Of a stretch of DNA of 64,000 bases, positions 59,551 through 64,000 are shown piece by piece. Every line of letters begins with the position of its first letter. The stretch's first letter is position 1. Made by a program: the position numbers and the translations under genes. The notes below the pieces were generated by a model. It was not told where the DNA came from, searched no databases, and saw nothing but the letters and a program-made list of their open reading frames with translations. Source of the DNA: Piezodorus guildinii (taxonomy: Eukaryota > Arthropoda > Insecta > Hemiptera > Pentatomidae); the NCBI GenBank assembly GCA_023052935.1, contig CM041297.1, positions 3,152,280-3,216,279 on the forward strand. Reading direction: 5' to 3'.

Positions 59551-60839
59551 TTCACAATGTAGGCAGAAACGTTGGCATAATAAATTAAGTAATTTTAACT
59601 GAAGTGTTTCTACAACTTTATTCTACTGTGGCTAATTGGGCAATGCTACAGTGGGGGTCCTAAACTTTGCCTGTCCTGGTTTAGTTAGAATAGGGATCTT
59701 TAAGGCGTATCTGACATCACACAGGCTCGGGACCACTTATTTACGTCCCCTCCGAAGGACGGCATAACTAAGGATTTTTTATTCCCATTAAAAAATCCTT
59801 GGGACATCTGCGAGTTTGAACCCATGACCTTGGGCATAGAATGCTGATATGCTAGCCACTATGCTACAGGTGACCCATCTCCTTAAGTTCTACATCAATA
59901 TCATCAAGATATTTTAATAGGTTCACTTCACACAAGAGATTTAAGTAGCACCTAACTGTCGGGCTGTCTGACAGAATTGACGTTTTGAAACATAATTCTA
60001 TAATTTGCAAATTTCAGCAGATTTCTGAACTTTAAAGCAATAATGGAAAATTAACCTAGAATTTTACTTTAGATAAATAAATGTTTTGGACACTGATTTC
60101 AAGGAAGAACTTATTTTATTCATAAAATAATTAATCATTTTTTTTAATAAAGTCATAATTACATCATTAAAATTAGCAATAATTAAGTCATTTTTAAAAG
60201 CAGTAATTAAGACATAAAAAAAAAATTAGTGAATTACTTAATAATATAAATTAATAATTAAGTGATTCATAAAATGAATAATTAGGATGTTAACAAAAGA
60301 AGGCAATTCATCGATAAAAATAAATGTCATTAATTAAGTAATTAAATACTACATTTTTTTCAATTTGACTAATAAGAATAAGATTGTATTTATTTTTTAG
60401 AATGGCTACTACCAAAAACAACAATATATCATATGTCATAATACATTAATAAATTTCATTATACAGGTGATTATAATACAATTATTTTACACACATTAAT
60501 AGCAACAACAACTTTTTCTAGTGTATAATAATTTTGAATATTTGTGTTGGATTTTCATTTTCATCATATTTCACTCATGCATTAAAATATTCTAACATTT
60601 TAAAGCAAATGAAATGCTCGAAGAAATCATAAAGACTTAGAGAAAAAAGAAATATAAAATCCACTAAAATAAAAATTATATATAAGTCATAATACAATAA
60701 TAAAAATACATAGGAAATAAAATAATATATATGTTGTTATTTACTTACATAAACATGTTCCACAAGTGAGGAAACTTTCATTGAAGTCTTCATAGTTTAT
60801 TGAAACCGTTTCGACTAGAGTTGAACTCATACTAACCAT
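26077..60839 (-). CDS. TRIM-NHL E3 ubiquitin ligase, complete gene, 11 coding exons, 689 aa
   Basis: Joining eleven exons by their splice sites gives one open frame of 689 residues (2070 nt with stop). The order is RING (C26, C29, C45, H47, C50, C53, C69, C72, a C3HC4 set), one B-box 2 (C110, H113, C121, C124, C129, C132, H137, H150), Glu/Arg/Ala-rich coiled coil (about 177-326), filamin-type Ig repeat (about 327-410) and NHL beta-propeller blades to the C-terminus. RING, B-box, coiled coil, filamin and NHL is the TRIM2/TRIM3/TRIM71 architecture; insect relatives are often named nhl-1-like. Members are ubiquitin ligases, with the NHL and filamin parts binding substrate or RNA; the substrate here is unknown. 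Exons are clearly GC-richer than the AT-rich introns. Introns range from 102 bp to 7.7 kb, and most are filled with transposable elements. All intron phases agree. Intron 7 uses a GC donor. The family assignment is firm, the exact orthology less so. Confidence 0.93.
26412..26815 (-). repeat. Family A repeat end, split by SINE1
   Basis: CTGGTGCGGGCAACAC end of family A. A SINE1 copy with a 13-bp target duplication sits in it. Confidence 0.75.
26458..26768 (-). mobile_element. SINE1 (tRNA-derived), with 13-bp target duplication
   Basis: On the minus strand it begins GGAGCGGTGTGGTCTAGTGG (A box) and has GGGTTCGAACC (B box). A conserved body then runs to the 3' end. Flanked by AAAATCAATTTAA at 26445-26457 and 26769-26781. 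Best-preserved copy. Confidence 0.88.
26950..27316. mobile_element. TIR element carrying a copy of the TRIM gene 3' end
   Basis: The outer ~72 bases on each side are inverted repeats of each other. Both read inward as ATGAGGAAGATGG, then a GTCATTAAATAGAAA block, then TATTTTAATTATGTGT. The centre (27048-27237) is a copy of 25916-26106: the last nine codons (DTLKKYCYW plus stop), the (TC)n tract and the 3' flank. I count about six substitutions and a 3-base indel. The stop is TAA in the copy and TGA in the gene. No transposase ORF and no clear target duplication. The end motif resembles that of family G repeats. Confidence 0.8.
27048..27237 (-). pseudogene. Captured fragment of TRIM last exon and 3' flank
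   Basis: 190 bases matching 25916-26106 in the same orientation, both edges lying against the inverted repeats of the surrounding element. It has no splice acceptor of its own, so it is not an obvious alternative last exon. Confidence 0.85.
27395..28312 (-). repeat. Family A repeat
   Basis: Minus-strand copy in TRIM intron 10, ending near AACTTTCCCTTACTATATATT. Lacks the last ~50 bases of the CACCAGATTT end. Confidence 0.8.
28378..29930 (-). repeat. Family A repeat split by a CR1-group LINE
   Basis: 28378-28920 and 29641-29930 are the two halves. The right half includes an (AC)n tract at 29823-29886 at the place where other copies have a short (TG)n. Confidence 0.75.
28921..29640 (-). mobile_element. 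CR1-group LINE, 3' fragment
   Basis: Minus strand: APHRTTAFDRYFIIRSSSIW, then a 3' UTR ending GGGACTTGTTCCAGATTAA and (ATT)n. It splits a family A repeat (28378-28920 and 29641-29930) in TRIM intron 10. Confidence 0.85.
29925..33112 (+). repeat. Family A repeat split by the Jockey LINE
   Basis: Left part 29925-30168, right part 33020-33112 ending GTGTTGCCCGCACCAGATTT. Roughly 100 bases of the repeat are missing between the parts, as if lost at insertion. Confidence 0.75.
30170..33018 (-). mobile_element. Jockey-clade LINE, ORF2 with several breaks
   Basis: Minus strand. The endonuclease starts near 32970 (LKVILWNANGVLSRKNELEI, LLTETHLT, CGGDYNAKNQVWGSR). The RT runs downstream (GVPQGSVLGPILFNIYMSDL, FADDTAVL, WASRWKIKMNKSKS) and ends near 30290 at RRLRRRWPRD. 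The frame is broken between about 32450 and 31800 and near 31200. ORF1 is absent. It is inserted in a family A repeat in TRIM intron 10, same sense as the host gene. Confidence 0.9.
33112..33394 (-). mobile_element. SINE2 copy, complete
   Basis: Minus-strand head GGGGTCACCTGTGCTGTAGT..., with A-box-like TGTGCTGTAGTAGCTAGC and B-box GGGTTCAAACC. tRNA-derived. In TRIM intron 10, directly after family A. Confidence 0.8.
33396..33487 (-). repeat. Family A repeat, short fragment
   Basis: GGAACTTGGTCATTTGGACT and the AGGACCCTAAAATTTGTATT block only, just left of TRIM exon 10. Confidence 0.6.
33536..33686 (-). CDS. TRIM gene coding exon 10 (NHL blade 4)
   Basis: 151 nt, phase 0 in and phase 1 out. 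It is separated from exon 9 by the gene's only short intron (102 bp). It encodes ISGVTVGPEGEIVVADSRIQ and the following strand. Confidence 0.93.
33789..33948 (-). CDS. TRIM gene coding exon 9 (NHL blade 3)
   Basis: 160 nt, phase 2 in and phase 0 out, acceptor TTTCAG and donor GAG|GTAAGA. It encodes the blade EPIDIAVDSTYGHILVADNG followed by a CVFVFDTEGKF strand. Confidence 0.93.
33986..35700 (-). mobile_element. Non-autonomous Helitron, interrupted by a family A repeat
   Basis: Minus-strand relative of 53881-54763: 3' end GCGTGCAAAGCTGCAGGG...CTAG at 33989-33986, and shared GTACACCCCCGAGG and ATCTCAAAAATGACTA blocks. The family A repeat at 34029-34933 sits in its poly-T tract. The 5' end beyond about 35690 does not match. 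In TRIM intron 8. Confidence 0.75.
34029..34933 (+). repeat. Family A repeat, full length, nested in a Helitron
   Basis: Complete 905-bp copy with both ends, flanked by T runs that are continuous in the related Helitron at 53881-54763. This gives the best estimate of the element's boundaries. Confidence 0.85.
36305..36821. repeat. Source copy of the 517-bp duplicate
   Basis: Spans part of a family A repeat and the left portion of TIR element E1, in TRIM intron 8. Because it crosses a natural junction between two elements, the copy at 43824 must derive from this locus and not from another family member. Confidence 0.88.
36563..37875. mobile_element. TIR element E, copy 1, with repeated subterminal motif
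   Basis: About 1.31 kb with 30-bp inverted ends (AATTGAGACGTTGATTTCC..., then AAAAGGTACTA). The inner part of the end, read as ATAGTACCTTTTGGAA, recurs in variants near 36776, 36797, 36833, 37612, 37665, 37697 and 37852. It interrupts a family A repeat. No transposase recognised, so non-autonomous. Confidence 0.8.
38757..39195 (+). mobile_element. RTE-like LINE relic
   Basis: Plus strand SSEAWTLTKENRRALLVWER, SILRRILEL, then SRLRWLGHVERMESCKLPKM, PGGKRKRVRPRRR, stop, GIGNWRSVAGDREEWGRAVA. One frameshift and one stop. In TRIM intron 8. Confidence 0.8.
39364..39545 (-). CDS. TRIM gene coding exon 8 (NHL blades 1-2)
   Basis: 182 nt, phase 0 in and phase 2 out, acceptor TTTTAG and donor AAG|GTATAAG. 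It starts with the NHL signature VYVVDTGNSRIKVLN and continues through blade 2. Confidence 0.93.
39655..39765 (+). repeat. Single-arm relative of the 22128 inverted-repeat element
   Basis: Shares TGTAGAAACTATTATAGG, then GGAATAATCAGGA, a GCCAATGTTACGGCTCA variant and CCTGATGATG with the element at 22128-22340. In TRIM intron 7, next to a SINE. Confidence 0.6.
39775..39966 (-). mobile_element. SINE3 copy, complete
   Basis: Minus-strand head GGGGAGCCCGTGGCTGAGTG with GCTAGCGCGCTAG (A box region) and GAGTTGGAATCCC (B box); looks derived from a Ser/Leu-type tRNA. In TRIM intron 7. Confidence 0.8.
40287..40452 (-). CDS. TRIM gene coding exon 7 (end of filamin, first NHL blade), GC donor
   Basis: 166 nt, phase 2 in and phase 0 out. 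It ends the filamin fold (CPYVLEV) and starts NHL blade 1 (YGSRGSGKDQLLQPVAITYD). The exon ends CAG|GCATGT, so the donor is GC, not GT. Only this junction gives Gln-Gln|Val-Tyr-Val-Val-Asp-Thr-Gly-Asn-Ser, the expected NHL repeat. The nearest GT, four bases on, would shift the frame. Confidence 0.88.
40545..40985 (+). repeat. Family F repeat, copy 1
   Basis: About 410-440 bp. Begins AATAAGGGTTTTT, then ACATAGGTTTGGCTAAGGTT, and ends TACTTAGTATATCACAAAAATA. Two other copies lie in the window. No function recognised; GC is higher in its second half. Confidence 0.65.
41052..41345 (-). repeat. Family A repeat, partial
   Basis: CCTGGTGTGCACAAAACATG end and following third of the repeat, stopping near a LINE relic. 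Confidence 0.65.
41380..42040 (+). mobile_element. Old Jockey-like LINE relic
   Basis: Plus-strand frame with LTFTKHINRKAEKTKIFIYK, then KSSLSTQNKLLFYKTVLRSV, typical of the RT thumb of Jockey-type elements, with many stops. In TRIM intron 6. Confidence 0.55.
42194..42386 (-). CDS. TRIM gene coding exon 6 (filamin repeat)
   Basis: 193 nt, phase 1 in and phase 2 out, acceptor TTACAG and donor GAAG|GTAAAC. It encodes the bulk of a filamin/ABP280-type Ig repeat: beta-strand pattern, Gly-Gly-Asp-Pro turn, and a DDRADGTYHLKFRPPVPGRY-like end shared with exon 7. Confidence 0.93.
42615..42854 (-). mobile_element. SINE1 copy, tail truncated
   Basis: Head with A and B boxes (GCGCTCTACCCACTA, GGGATTCAAACCCAGGACCC) inserted in a family A repeat. 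Confidence 0.8.
42928..43826 (-). mobile_element. mariner, internally deleted copy 2 (open 229-aa frame)
   Basis: 899 bp, same ends and same internal deletion as copy 1, with left-flank TA at 42926-42927. The frame from 43694 to 43005 is open for 229 residues: HTH domain, WVPHEL-type middle lost, then KLQRLCPALMNRK, HDNARPHV and YSPDLSPTD. The full-length family protein is near 345 residues. Without the first Asp of the D,D34D triad it cannot be catalytically active. Inserted in a family A repeat inside TRIM intron 5. Confidence 0.93.
43824..44340. repeat. 517-bp perfect duplicate of 36305-36821
   Basis: Read base by base, 43824-44340 equals 36305-36821 with no difference and no indel (constant offset 7519). 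The first five bases (CAATA) overlap the end of mariner copy 2 and its TA. It lies between a complete and a partial mariner. Confidence 0.93.
44341..44634 (-). mobile_element. mariner end fragment (5' third only)
   Basis: 294 bases nearly identical to 43531-43825 (one substitution seen), ending in the mariner terminus minus one terminal base. It is followed by TATATTACTC, the expected right flank of mariner copy 2's target. It is thus the true right end of the copy 2 insertion. Confidence 0.88.
45343..45577 (-). CDS. TRIM gene coding exon 5 (end of coiled coil, linker)
   Basis: 235 nt, phase 0 in and phase 1 out, acceptor TAAAG and donor CAAG|GTCAAT. It encodes the C-terminal coiled-coil helix (QYQVEVRNISQRICSLSQKL) and a Ser/Thr-rich linker before the filamin domain. 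Confidence 0.92.
45850..46360 (+). mobile_element. LINE RNase H relic
   Basis: Plus strand: IH.NEVADKLAKEGAASNKSD (RNase H end), later FRMITGHDYLAKHRIGV and a Cys-containing SMMQH segment, in shifted frames. Typical RNase H and LRTGH..L..H block of I-type LINEs. In TRIM intron 4. Confidence 0.65.
46435..46855 (-). repeat. Family F repeat, copy 2
   Basis: Inverse orientation in TRIM intron 4. Shares GTTGGTTTGTAATTCT, TGGTCCATTCT and CTGGGAAAACATATGGTTAT with copy 3. A 61-codon plus-strand frame (46539-46721) is not conserved in the other copies. Confidence 0.65.
47011..47226 (-). CDS. TRIM gene coding exon 4 (coiled coil)
   Basis: 216 nt, phase 0 on both sides, acceptor TTGCAG and donor AAG|GTCAGT. 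It encodes a continuous heptad-like helix rich in Glu, Ala, Arg and Leu. It is the GC-richest stretch of the window apart from the RING exon. The preceding intron (47227-54882) is the gene's longest and holds a CR1-like LINE on the opposite strand. Confidence 0.92.
47975..48165 (+). mobile_element. Possible LINE C-terminal relic
   Basis: EKVRPRIKLNGEVMKDFQKR...HWCKAAQKRKDYHD resembles the RGRPR.RW...V..DL......W...A.DR..W tail of RTE-like ORF2. In TRIM intron 3, upstream of a SINE. Confidence 0.45.
48222..48483 (-). mobile_element. SINE2 copy
   Basis: Body conserved; head shortened between B and A boxes. In TRIM intron 3. Confidence 0.7.
48710..49102 (+). pseudogene. LINE ORF1 C-terminal domain (FP25K-like)
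   Basis: 131-codon frame with RPIIV-type start of domain (GTIIAHFVRRTLKDDMVRQR), DLGW-like motif, YVSEAMTPTNKHLYWLARQK and a KYVWFSGGRVRCRK end. This is the C-terminal domain found in ORF1 proteins of insect LINEs and shared with the baculovirus FP25K family. The N-terminal part is missing, so the element is 5' truncated. Confidence 0.65.
49150..50165 (+). repeat. Degenerate tandem repeat, about 175-bp period, between LINE ORF1 and ORF2
   Basis: Pyrimidine-rich on the plus strand. A landmark A-T-C-C-A-C-A (TATATCCACATTCTT and variants) recurs near 49240, 49396, 49575, 49753 and 49925, each followed by a similar TTATCTTTATGTTCTAT / CCTGTATTT block. About five to six units. Codes for nothing convincing. 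Confidence 0.7.
50205..53006 (+). pseudogene. LINE ORF2 (endonuclease-reverse transcriptase) with one nonsense codon
   Basis: 934-codon frame from ATG 50205 to TGA 53006. It has an APE endonuclease (CHINAQSL, AVSETWLK, IISGDFNVN) and a reverse transcriptase (FRPISLLSNLSKSLER, SGFRPGYSTQ, LLDFSKAFDTVDH, GVPQGSSLSPTLFAIYINDL, YADD). The only break is an in-frame TAA at 50490-50492, a one-base change from Gln (CAA), inside the endonuclease. No frameshift seen. It suggests a fairly recent insertion. Confidence 0.88.
53692..53875 (-). mobile_element. SINE3 copy, complete
   Basis: Head GGGGAGCCCGTGGCTAAGTG and body as in 39775-39966. It abuts the Helitron at 53881. Confidence 0.8.
53881..54763 (+). 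mobile_element. Non-autonomous Helitron, complete (883 bp)
   Basis: Starts TCTATATCTATAAAAGG after A, and ends with a CGCG...CGCG hairpin (GTCGCGTGCAAAGCCGCG) then GGTACAGCTAG before T. 5'-TC, 3'-CTAG and A/T insertion site are Helitron hallmarks. No Rep/helicase. In TRIM intron 3. Confidence 0.85.
54883..55062 (-). CDS. TRIM gene coding exon 3 (B-box)
   Basis: 180 nt, phase 0 on both sides, acceptor TTATAG and donor AAG|GTGAGT. It supplies the remaining B-box ligands (FCETC, FCSQC, then His137 and His150) and the helical linker IAIKRMSEILLYKANECISK. Together with the end of exon 2 it makes one complete B-box 2; no second B-box is present. Confidence 0.93.
55070..56085. other. TRIM intron 2, left part
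   Basis: AT-rich. Two imperfect copies of a TTGCCCATTAATATCACTCT block (about 55387 and 55807) with CTAGATCAGTGGTTCAAGA nearby suggest a small diverged local duplication. No gene. Confidence 0.45.
56090..56600 (-). mobile_element. hAT-like (ZBED5/SCAND3-type) transposase C-terminal relic
   Basis: Minus strand pieces EELMVATTNDEFKFKS, VEHGFHSITNLLTKEK and DLRLLLMMGS fit the SYLCE.GFSA.TNLLTK.RN.L...DLRL.LT pattern of the hAT dimerisation region as carried by ZBED5/FAM200-type proteins, with several stops and frameshifts. In TRIM intron 2. Confidence 0.5.
56796..57262 (-). repeat. Family A repeat, partial
   Basis: Middle and 5' part of the repeat (TTGCTCTTTTCTCCTTTAGT to GGACTCAGGAGATCCTAAAA) in TRIM intron 2. 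Confidence 0.7.
57345..57755 (+). repeat. Family F repeat, copy 3
   Basis: In TRIM intron 2. GATAAGGGTTTTTGATTAAT start, ACTTAATATATCACAACAAT end. Confidence 0.65.
57945..58201 (-). CDS. TRIM gene coding exon 2 (rest of RING, start of B-box)
   Basis: 257 nt, phase 1 in and phase 0 out, acceptor TTGCAG and donor CAG|GTGACT. It holds the CSHTVC, CLHC-type and CPIC zinc ligands. A conserved Pro-Pro-Ser-Phe-Leu linker follows, then the first two B-box ligands (Cys110, His113). GC content is high against the surrounding intron. Confidence 0.93.
58266..58503 (-). mobile_element. SINE2 copy, head truncated
   Basis: Diverged body ending TGCCCGGTTTGACG. In TRIM intron 1, only 65 bp upstream (gene sense) of TRIM exon 2. 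Confidence 0.7.
58612..58965 (-). mobile_element. SINE2 copy with a duplicated tRNA-like head
   Basis: A complete SINE2 (head at about 58845-58896) is preceded, in SINE sense, by a second head unit at about 58900-58962 with its own A-like and B-like boxes (GGTTTGAATCCG, ACTACCCACTATGCC). Confidence 0.75.
59073..59195. repeat. Family G repeat end with hammerhead-like motif
   Basis: GATAAGTTGGTTGAGGATTC, then TTTATTGTGTGCCAACGTTT, CTTCATCAGAGCTAAGAAAA. Same layout as 2424-2545. May be the terminal repeat of a Penelope-like element; no reverse transcriptase is attached. Confidence 0.6.
59137..59169 (-). ncRNA. Hammerhead-ribozyme-like motif
   Basis: On the minus strand: CTGATGA, AGTC...GGCT (a 4-bp stem II with no extra base), GAAACGTT. 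Lies about 40 bases inside a family G end (59073-59096) in TRIM intron 1. Confidence 0.4.
59497..59548 (+). repeat. Poly(A) run of about 52
   Basis: Uninterrupted A tract following a short unique block and preceding GGTTCACAATGTAGG and GAAACGTTGGC. Likely the tail of an inserted retroposon or an expanded microsatellite. Confidence 0.8.
59618..59876 (-). mobile_element. SINE2 copy, complete
   Basis: Body plus head (AGTTTGAACCCATGACCTTG, GCTAGCCACTATGCTACAGG). In TRIM intron 1. Confidence 0.8.
59880..60740. other. TRIM intron 1, 5' part
   Basis: AT-rich, with many short TTAATTA/ATAATTAAG runs at 60120-60360; no gene or known repeat. Confidence 0.45.
60749..60839 (-). CDS. TRIM gene coding exon 1 (start, first RING cysteines)
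   Basis: The ATG at 60839 opens 30 codons plus one base, ending at a GTAAGT donor. It encodes the N-terminus and the first C-x2-C of the RING. A second in-frame Met lies three codons later. Just upstream on the minus strand is a pyrimidine-rich tract ending in TTTAG at 60852-60851. The 11 bases before the ATG are therefore probably the start of an exon whose 5' UTR continues in an upstream exon. Confidence 0.88.
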
Positions 60840-60852
60840 TTTGATATATCCT

Positions 60853-62628
60853 AAACAAAACAAAAAGCAAACTAAACAACAAATTTTAAGAGGGAGGAAA
60901 TAAAAAATGGAATCCAAAGCAAATCAATTCATGTTACCTTTTTCTTTTCATCTGCACCACAAAAGTATGGAGAGCTAATTTGAATTCAATCCACACATTA
61001 AGAGGGAGGTTGGCATCAGGAATTAATGTTGGCTATATAAGGAACTGATTCTTCCAACTTGAAGTAATAACGTTTTTAATTCCTAAAATGTAAAGAATGT
61101 GCGAATAGTAATAAGGAGGACTTGATCAAAAGATTCTCAATGCAGAAATTAATTAATGTTATAACAACTTATTATGTATAATAATAATAATAATAATAAA
61201 TATTAAAATAACAAACTTAATTACCGTTTTAATAGGAAGTAAAACATGTACTAATTAAAAATACAATCGTAAACAATTGGTTAGTTTTAAGAGGTGACAG
61301 TAAGAATAATTAAACTAAAAAAATAACAGAGTGAAATGATAAGAAAACAAAGGAAACGCTCACCTCACATAATTCCTGAACACGTAGGACATATTTTAAA
61401 ATCACTATTTAAACGAGACATTATATTTCTAAATGAAAACGCACAGACTTAATCAAGATTTGAATATGTTAAATTTAAAAATTCAATGTAGATGCTTAAA
61501 AACTACATCTACACACAGGGAGGTAAATAACATCTGAGTGATCAGCTGATTAATCGATTAACCTTGCACTTTATTGTTTACAATTTCTTCCTGCTTGCGT
61601 CAAACCGAATTCGATTCCATGTTCTACAAGAAAAAAAAACACCTTTTAAAAGGATTAAAAGTCTGTAATATTAAGCAAAGGGTGCCGTTTAAAGCCCCAA
61701 AGGATTAAATTAGTTATGGATTGACATATTTGTGTAACAGGTTAACTCCTGAAGTAAAATTTTAAAAAAAATCTGCAACTGATTGATTTTTTTTTATTTA
61801 TTTATAAGTTGCGTTCAACGAAGTAAATTCTTCAAATATAGAACGTTTTCTTCTCATATTCGCATATATTTGCACATCTTTATTTTTTTTAATTAAAACA
61901 CATTTACTATCAGAGTATGAACTTTTATAAAACTTGATAATTATTTTTTTCGAAATATAAATATTTCCGATTCTTAGATTATTGATTTCTCAATTTCTAA
62001 ATGTACTCGAGGGTCGATTGACAGAAATTGATAGTAAGTATTGTTATCAGTGGAAATTTATCATGAGCTGAACAAATGGTGCGATGTACATCCCCCCTTC
62101 TTTCATTCCTCCGGCAGTCCCATTCTGCGTTCGCCACTTCGCACATATATACCAGGAGATACTCATAATATCTTAATTTACACTGTAAGTAAACGAAATT
62201 CCATATATTAATTAGCTGAAAATCATGTTGCTTATAATTAATAATACGATGCAATTTTTCGTTTTCCTAATTCTGATAACATATCAGCTCCATACCCGGT
62301 TTAATCATTTTTCAATTTTGTTCTCTAACACCTGGTCTAATTTTTGTTGTTATTATTATGTTTATTGTAGTTTTATTAGAATAGTGATAGTGAAATGTTA
62401 CACCAACCCTATATTTGTTTTTTCAGCACCCTAAATAGGATACTAACTCAAAATAGTTGTGTGATTTCTATATCAGTTGTAGAACATTAGTGAAGACATG
62501 CTTGCAAGCTTTTTTAAGTAATTGATTTTTTTGAAAATATAATTTCTACATGTTTTGAAACATCAGGTTGTGTAGATTTTTATTATTTTTTTTTGTTAAT
62601 TTTTAATTTTTTTGTGTTCATTATACAG
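60853..62628. promoter_or_regulatory. Divergent TRIM/enolase upstream region
   Basis: About 1.8 kb between the two start codons. On the plus strand a perfect GTAAGT donor at 62185 could end the non-coding first exon of enolase (intron 62185-62628); a GC-richer block with CATATATACC lies at 62080-62160. On the minus strand GAG|GTGAGC at 61363 could end a non-coding TRIM exon. No transposable element is recognisable in 61300-62650. The calls are motif-based only. Confidence 0.4.
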
Positions 62629-62650
62629 AAAGAAACCCACGCGAGTAGCC
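62629..62650 (+). other. Eno: Enolase 5' UTR portion of exon 2
   Basis: 22 bases between the acceptor AG at 62627-62628, preceded by a long T-rich tract, and the start codon. This implies a separate upstream non-coding exon. Confidence 0.75.
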
Positions 62651-62713
62651 ATGTCTATTAAGAAAATTCTCGCCAGACAAATCTTCGATTCAAGAGGAAA
62701 CCCAACTGTTGAA
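62651..62713 (+). CDS. Eno: Enolase, first coding exon (partial gene)
   Basis: ATG at 62651 encodes MSIKKILARQIFDSRGNPTV then Glu, the N-terminus of 2-phosphoglycerate hydratase (enolase; glycolysis, cytosolic, makes phosphoenolpyruvate). The DSRGNPTVE block is nearly invariant in the family. The exon is bounded by acceptor TTATACAG at 62628 and donor GAA|GTGAGT at 62714, phase 0, the position used in animal enolase genes. The next exon should start with a Val codon; I see no candidate in 62716-64000, so it lies to the right. Confidence 0.95.
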
Positions 62714-64000
62714 GTGAGTTATTGCTTGTTACTCAATCTAGTTAATGAAGTGTCACGCCCATTTGGTGTGATGTTAAATTGGAAACCAGTTCACATCCAC
62801 TCTACCATACATCCAAATCGAACACCACTCTCCTATTTAGTTTATTGATTTTCAAACAAATAACCTATACTACATAATAAATTAATTATTGATTTTTCCA
62901 TTGATAAAGGCAGAATGAATGGGAGTGATCAATCACTTGGTGATACACACACAATAATATACATATCCATAATTTTGTTGATAAAAGAATAGTTACTTTC
63001 AATCATTTAAACATCGCTAATCTCGTTTTTTTATAATATTAACTATTTTATCATTAAAAACTTAAATACAATAAGTAATTGGGTCCATTTTATATTTTGG
63101 GTTTATAAATATTTTAATCACAAAATTAATTAATTTGTATCATAGTTATAGTATTATATTTGATTCCATTTTACAACTTAGCTGAACCCTTAAGTATCTA
63201 TAGTTATAAATTTTCTTTTTTTTTTAAAGGTTTATTTGGCATTTAATTCTCGGCACATTGGAAATAAAAAAGTTTTGACTGGTTTTAGAGGCTGTAATTT
63301 TTTTTTCAAAAAGTTTTTTTGATGTCCTTGACTTTTTCAAGGCCACTTGTTTGCAATTTTAGCCATGAATAGATTACTTCTCTTACAGTATTACTAAATT
63401 CATATGTTACTGTATTATATTATTCCAAAAGTATTGTATTTATATATTATGGATAAATATACTTTAAATAATTTATGTTAGAGCATATTCTACCTTATTT
63501 ATTTTTTTATATTTCTTATCCTAAAATATTTTGTATTGGGAAAAATTAAGAAAATTTAAATTTTTTGAAAAGTAGGATTGACTACCACCGAATGAAACAT
63601 TAGTTTTCAATTAAAATACAATATAATTATCATAGAATTTTTTTTTGTTTAACCTTTGATTTCATTATCAGATTCATCAACAATAGATGGGTTCACTATT
63701 TTTTTTTTTCTGTCATTATCTTTTCTATTTTCTGTATCTCCTATTTCAATGTCAGTGTTTTCCAATTAATTTACATAAACATTTAAACTGTATGCATAAA
63801 CGGTTGATATAGTTTAATTTTCATTATATTATTAAATATTTTAATAATACAACTAAAGAATACATTAATTTCTGGGTTTTTTTTTTTTCTATTGTTCTTT
63901 GGTACATGAGAATTATTCAGTAAATAATGGCTTCTGGAGATGTTAATTACGCAATTACTTGTGCAACCTGTTGCAGCATCCTCTAAAACTATAAATTTTT
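62714..64000 (+). other. Enolase intron (start), no further exon seen
   Basis: AT-rich intronic sequence to the window edge. I see no enolase-like exon and no recognisable repeat in it. Confidence 0.6.

Noticed and set aside
62225..62434. A 69-codon frame with a hydrophobic start just upstream of enolase
   Set aside because: Low-complexity AT-driven ORF inside the probable enolase 5' intron, with no homology signal.
1..64000. CRISPR arrays, bacterial operons, integrons or prophage
   Set aside because: No regularly spaced short direct repeats. Spliceosomal introns, SINEs and LINEs show eukaryotic nuclear DNA.

Overview
This is a piece of an AT-rich, intron- and transposon-rich eukaryotic nuclear genome, almost certainly an arthropod. 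An insect is most likely, judging by protein similarity and by the repeat types (mariner, Helitron, Jockey-, RTE- and CR1-like LINEs, tRNA-derived SINEs). It is not bacterial: I see no operons, no rRNA, no CRISPR array and no intact tRNA gene.

Three host genes can be reconstructed. (1) A FAM117/GLCCI1-like gene on the minus strand contributes its first coding exon (16155-16377) and second coding exon (9019-9167), separated by a 7-kb intron; the rest lies beyond the left edge. (2) A complete TRIM-NHL gene of the TRIM2/3 (insect 'nhl-1-like') type lies on the minus strand from 60839 to 26077. It has 11 coding exons joining in frame to 689 residues: RING, B-box, coiled coil, filamin repeat, NHL propeller. 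One of its introns is GC-AG. (3) The first coding exon of enolase is at 62651-62713 on the plus strand. It is divergent from the TRIM gene, with about 1.8 kb between the two start codons.

Layout: 0-9 kb, LINE, Helitron, SINE and mariner relics; 9-16.6 kb, FAM117-like gene; 16.6-26 kb, intergenic, with a LINE relic and two copies of a TIR element (family E) that each carry a younger insertion; 26-61 kb, TRIM gene with introns full of nested elements; 61-64 kb, divergent promoter region and enolase exon and intron.

The TRIM introns show several layers of insertion. The oldest is an about 0.9-1 kb AT-rich repeat (family A). Into it were inserted SINEs, a Jockey LINE, CR1-like LINE pieces, the TIR element E and a mariner. 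Four observations stand out. A TIR element in intron 10 carries a copy of the TRIM gene's own last coding codons and 3' flank. A mariner copy is followed by a 512-base perfect copy of sequence from 7.5 kb away and then by a second mariner end. Both mariner copies share the same internal deletion. Hammerhead-ribozyme-like CUGANGA...GAAAC motifs recur inside several short repeats.
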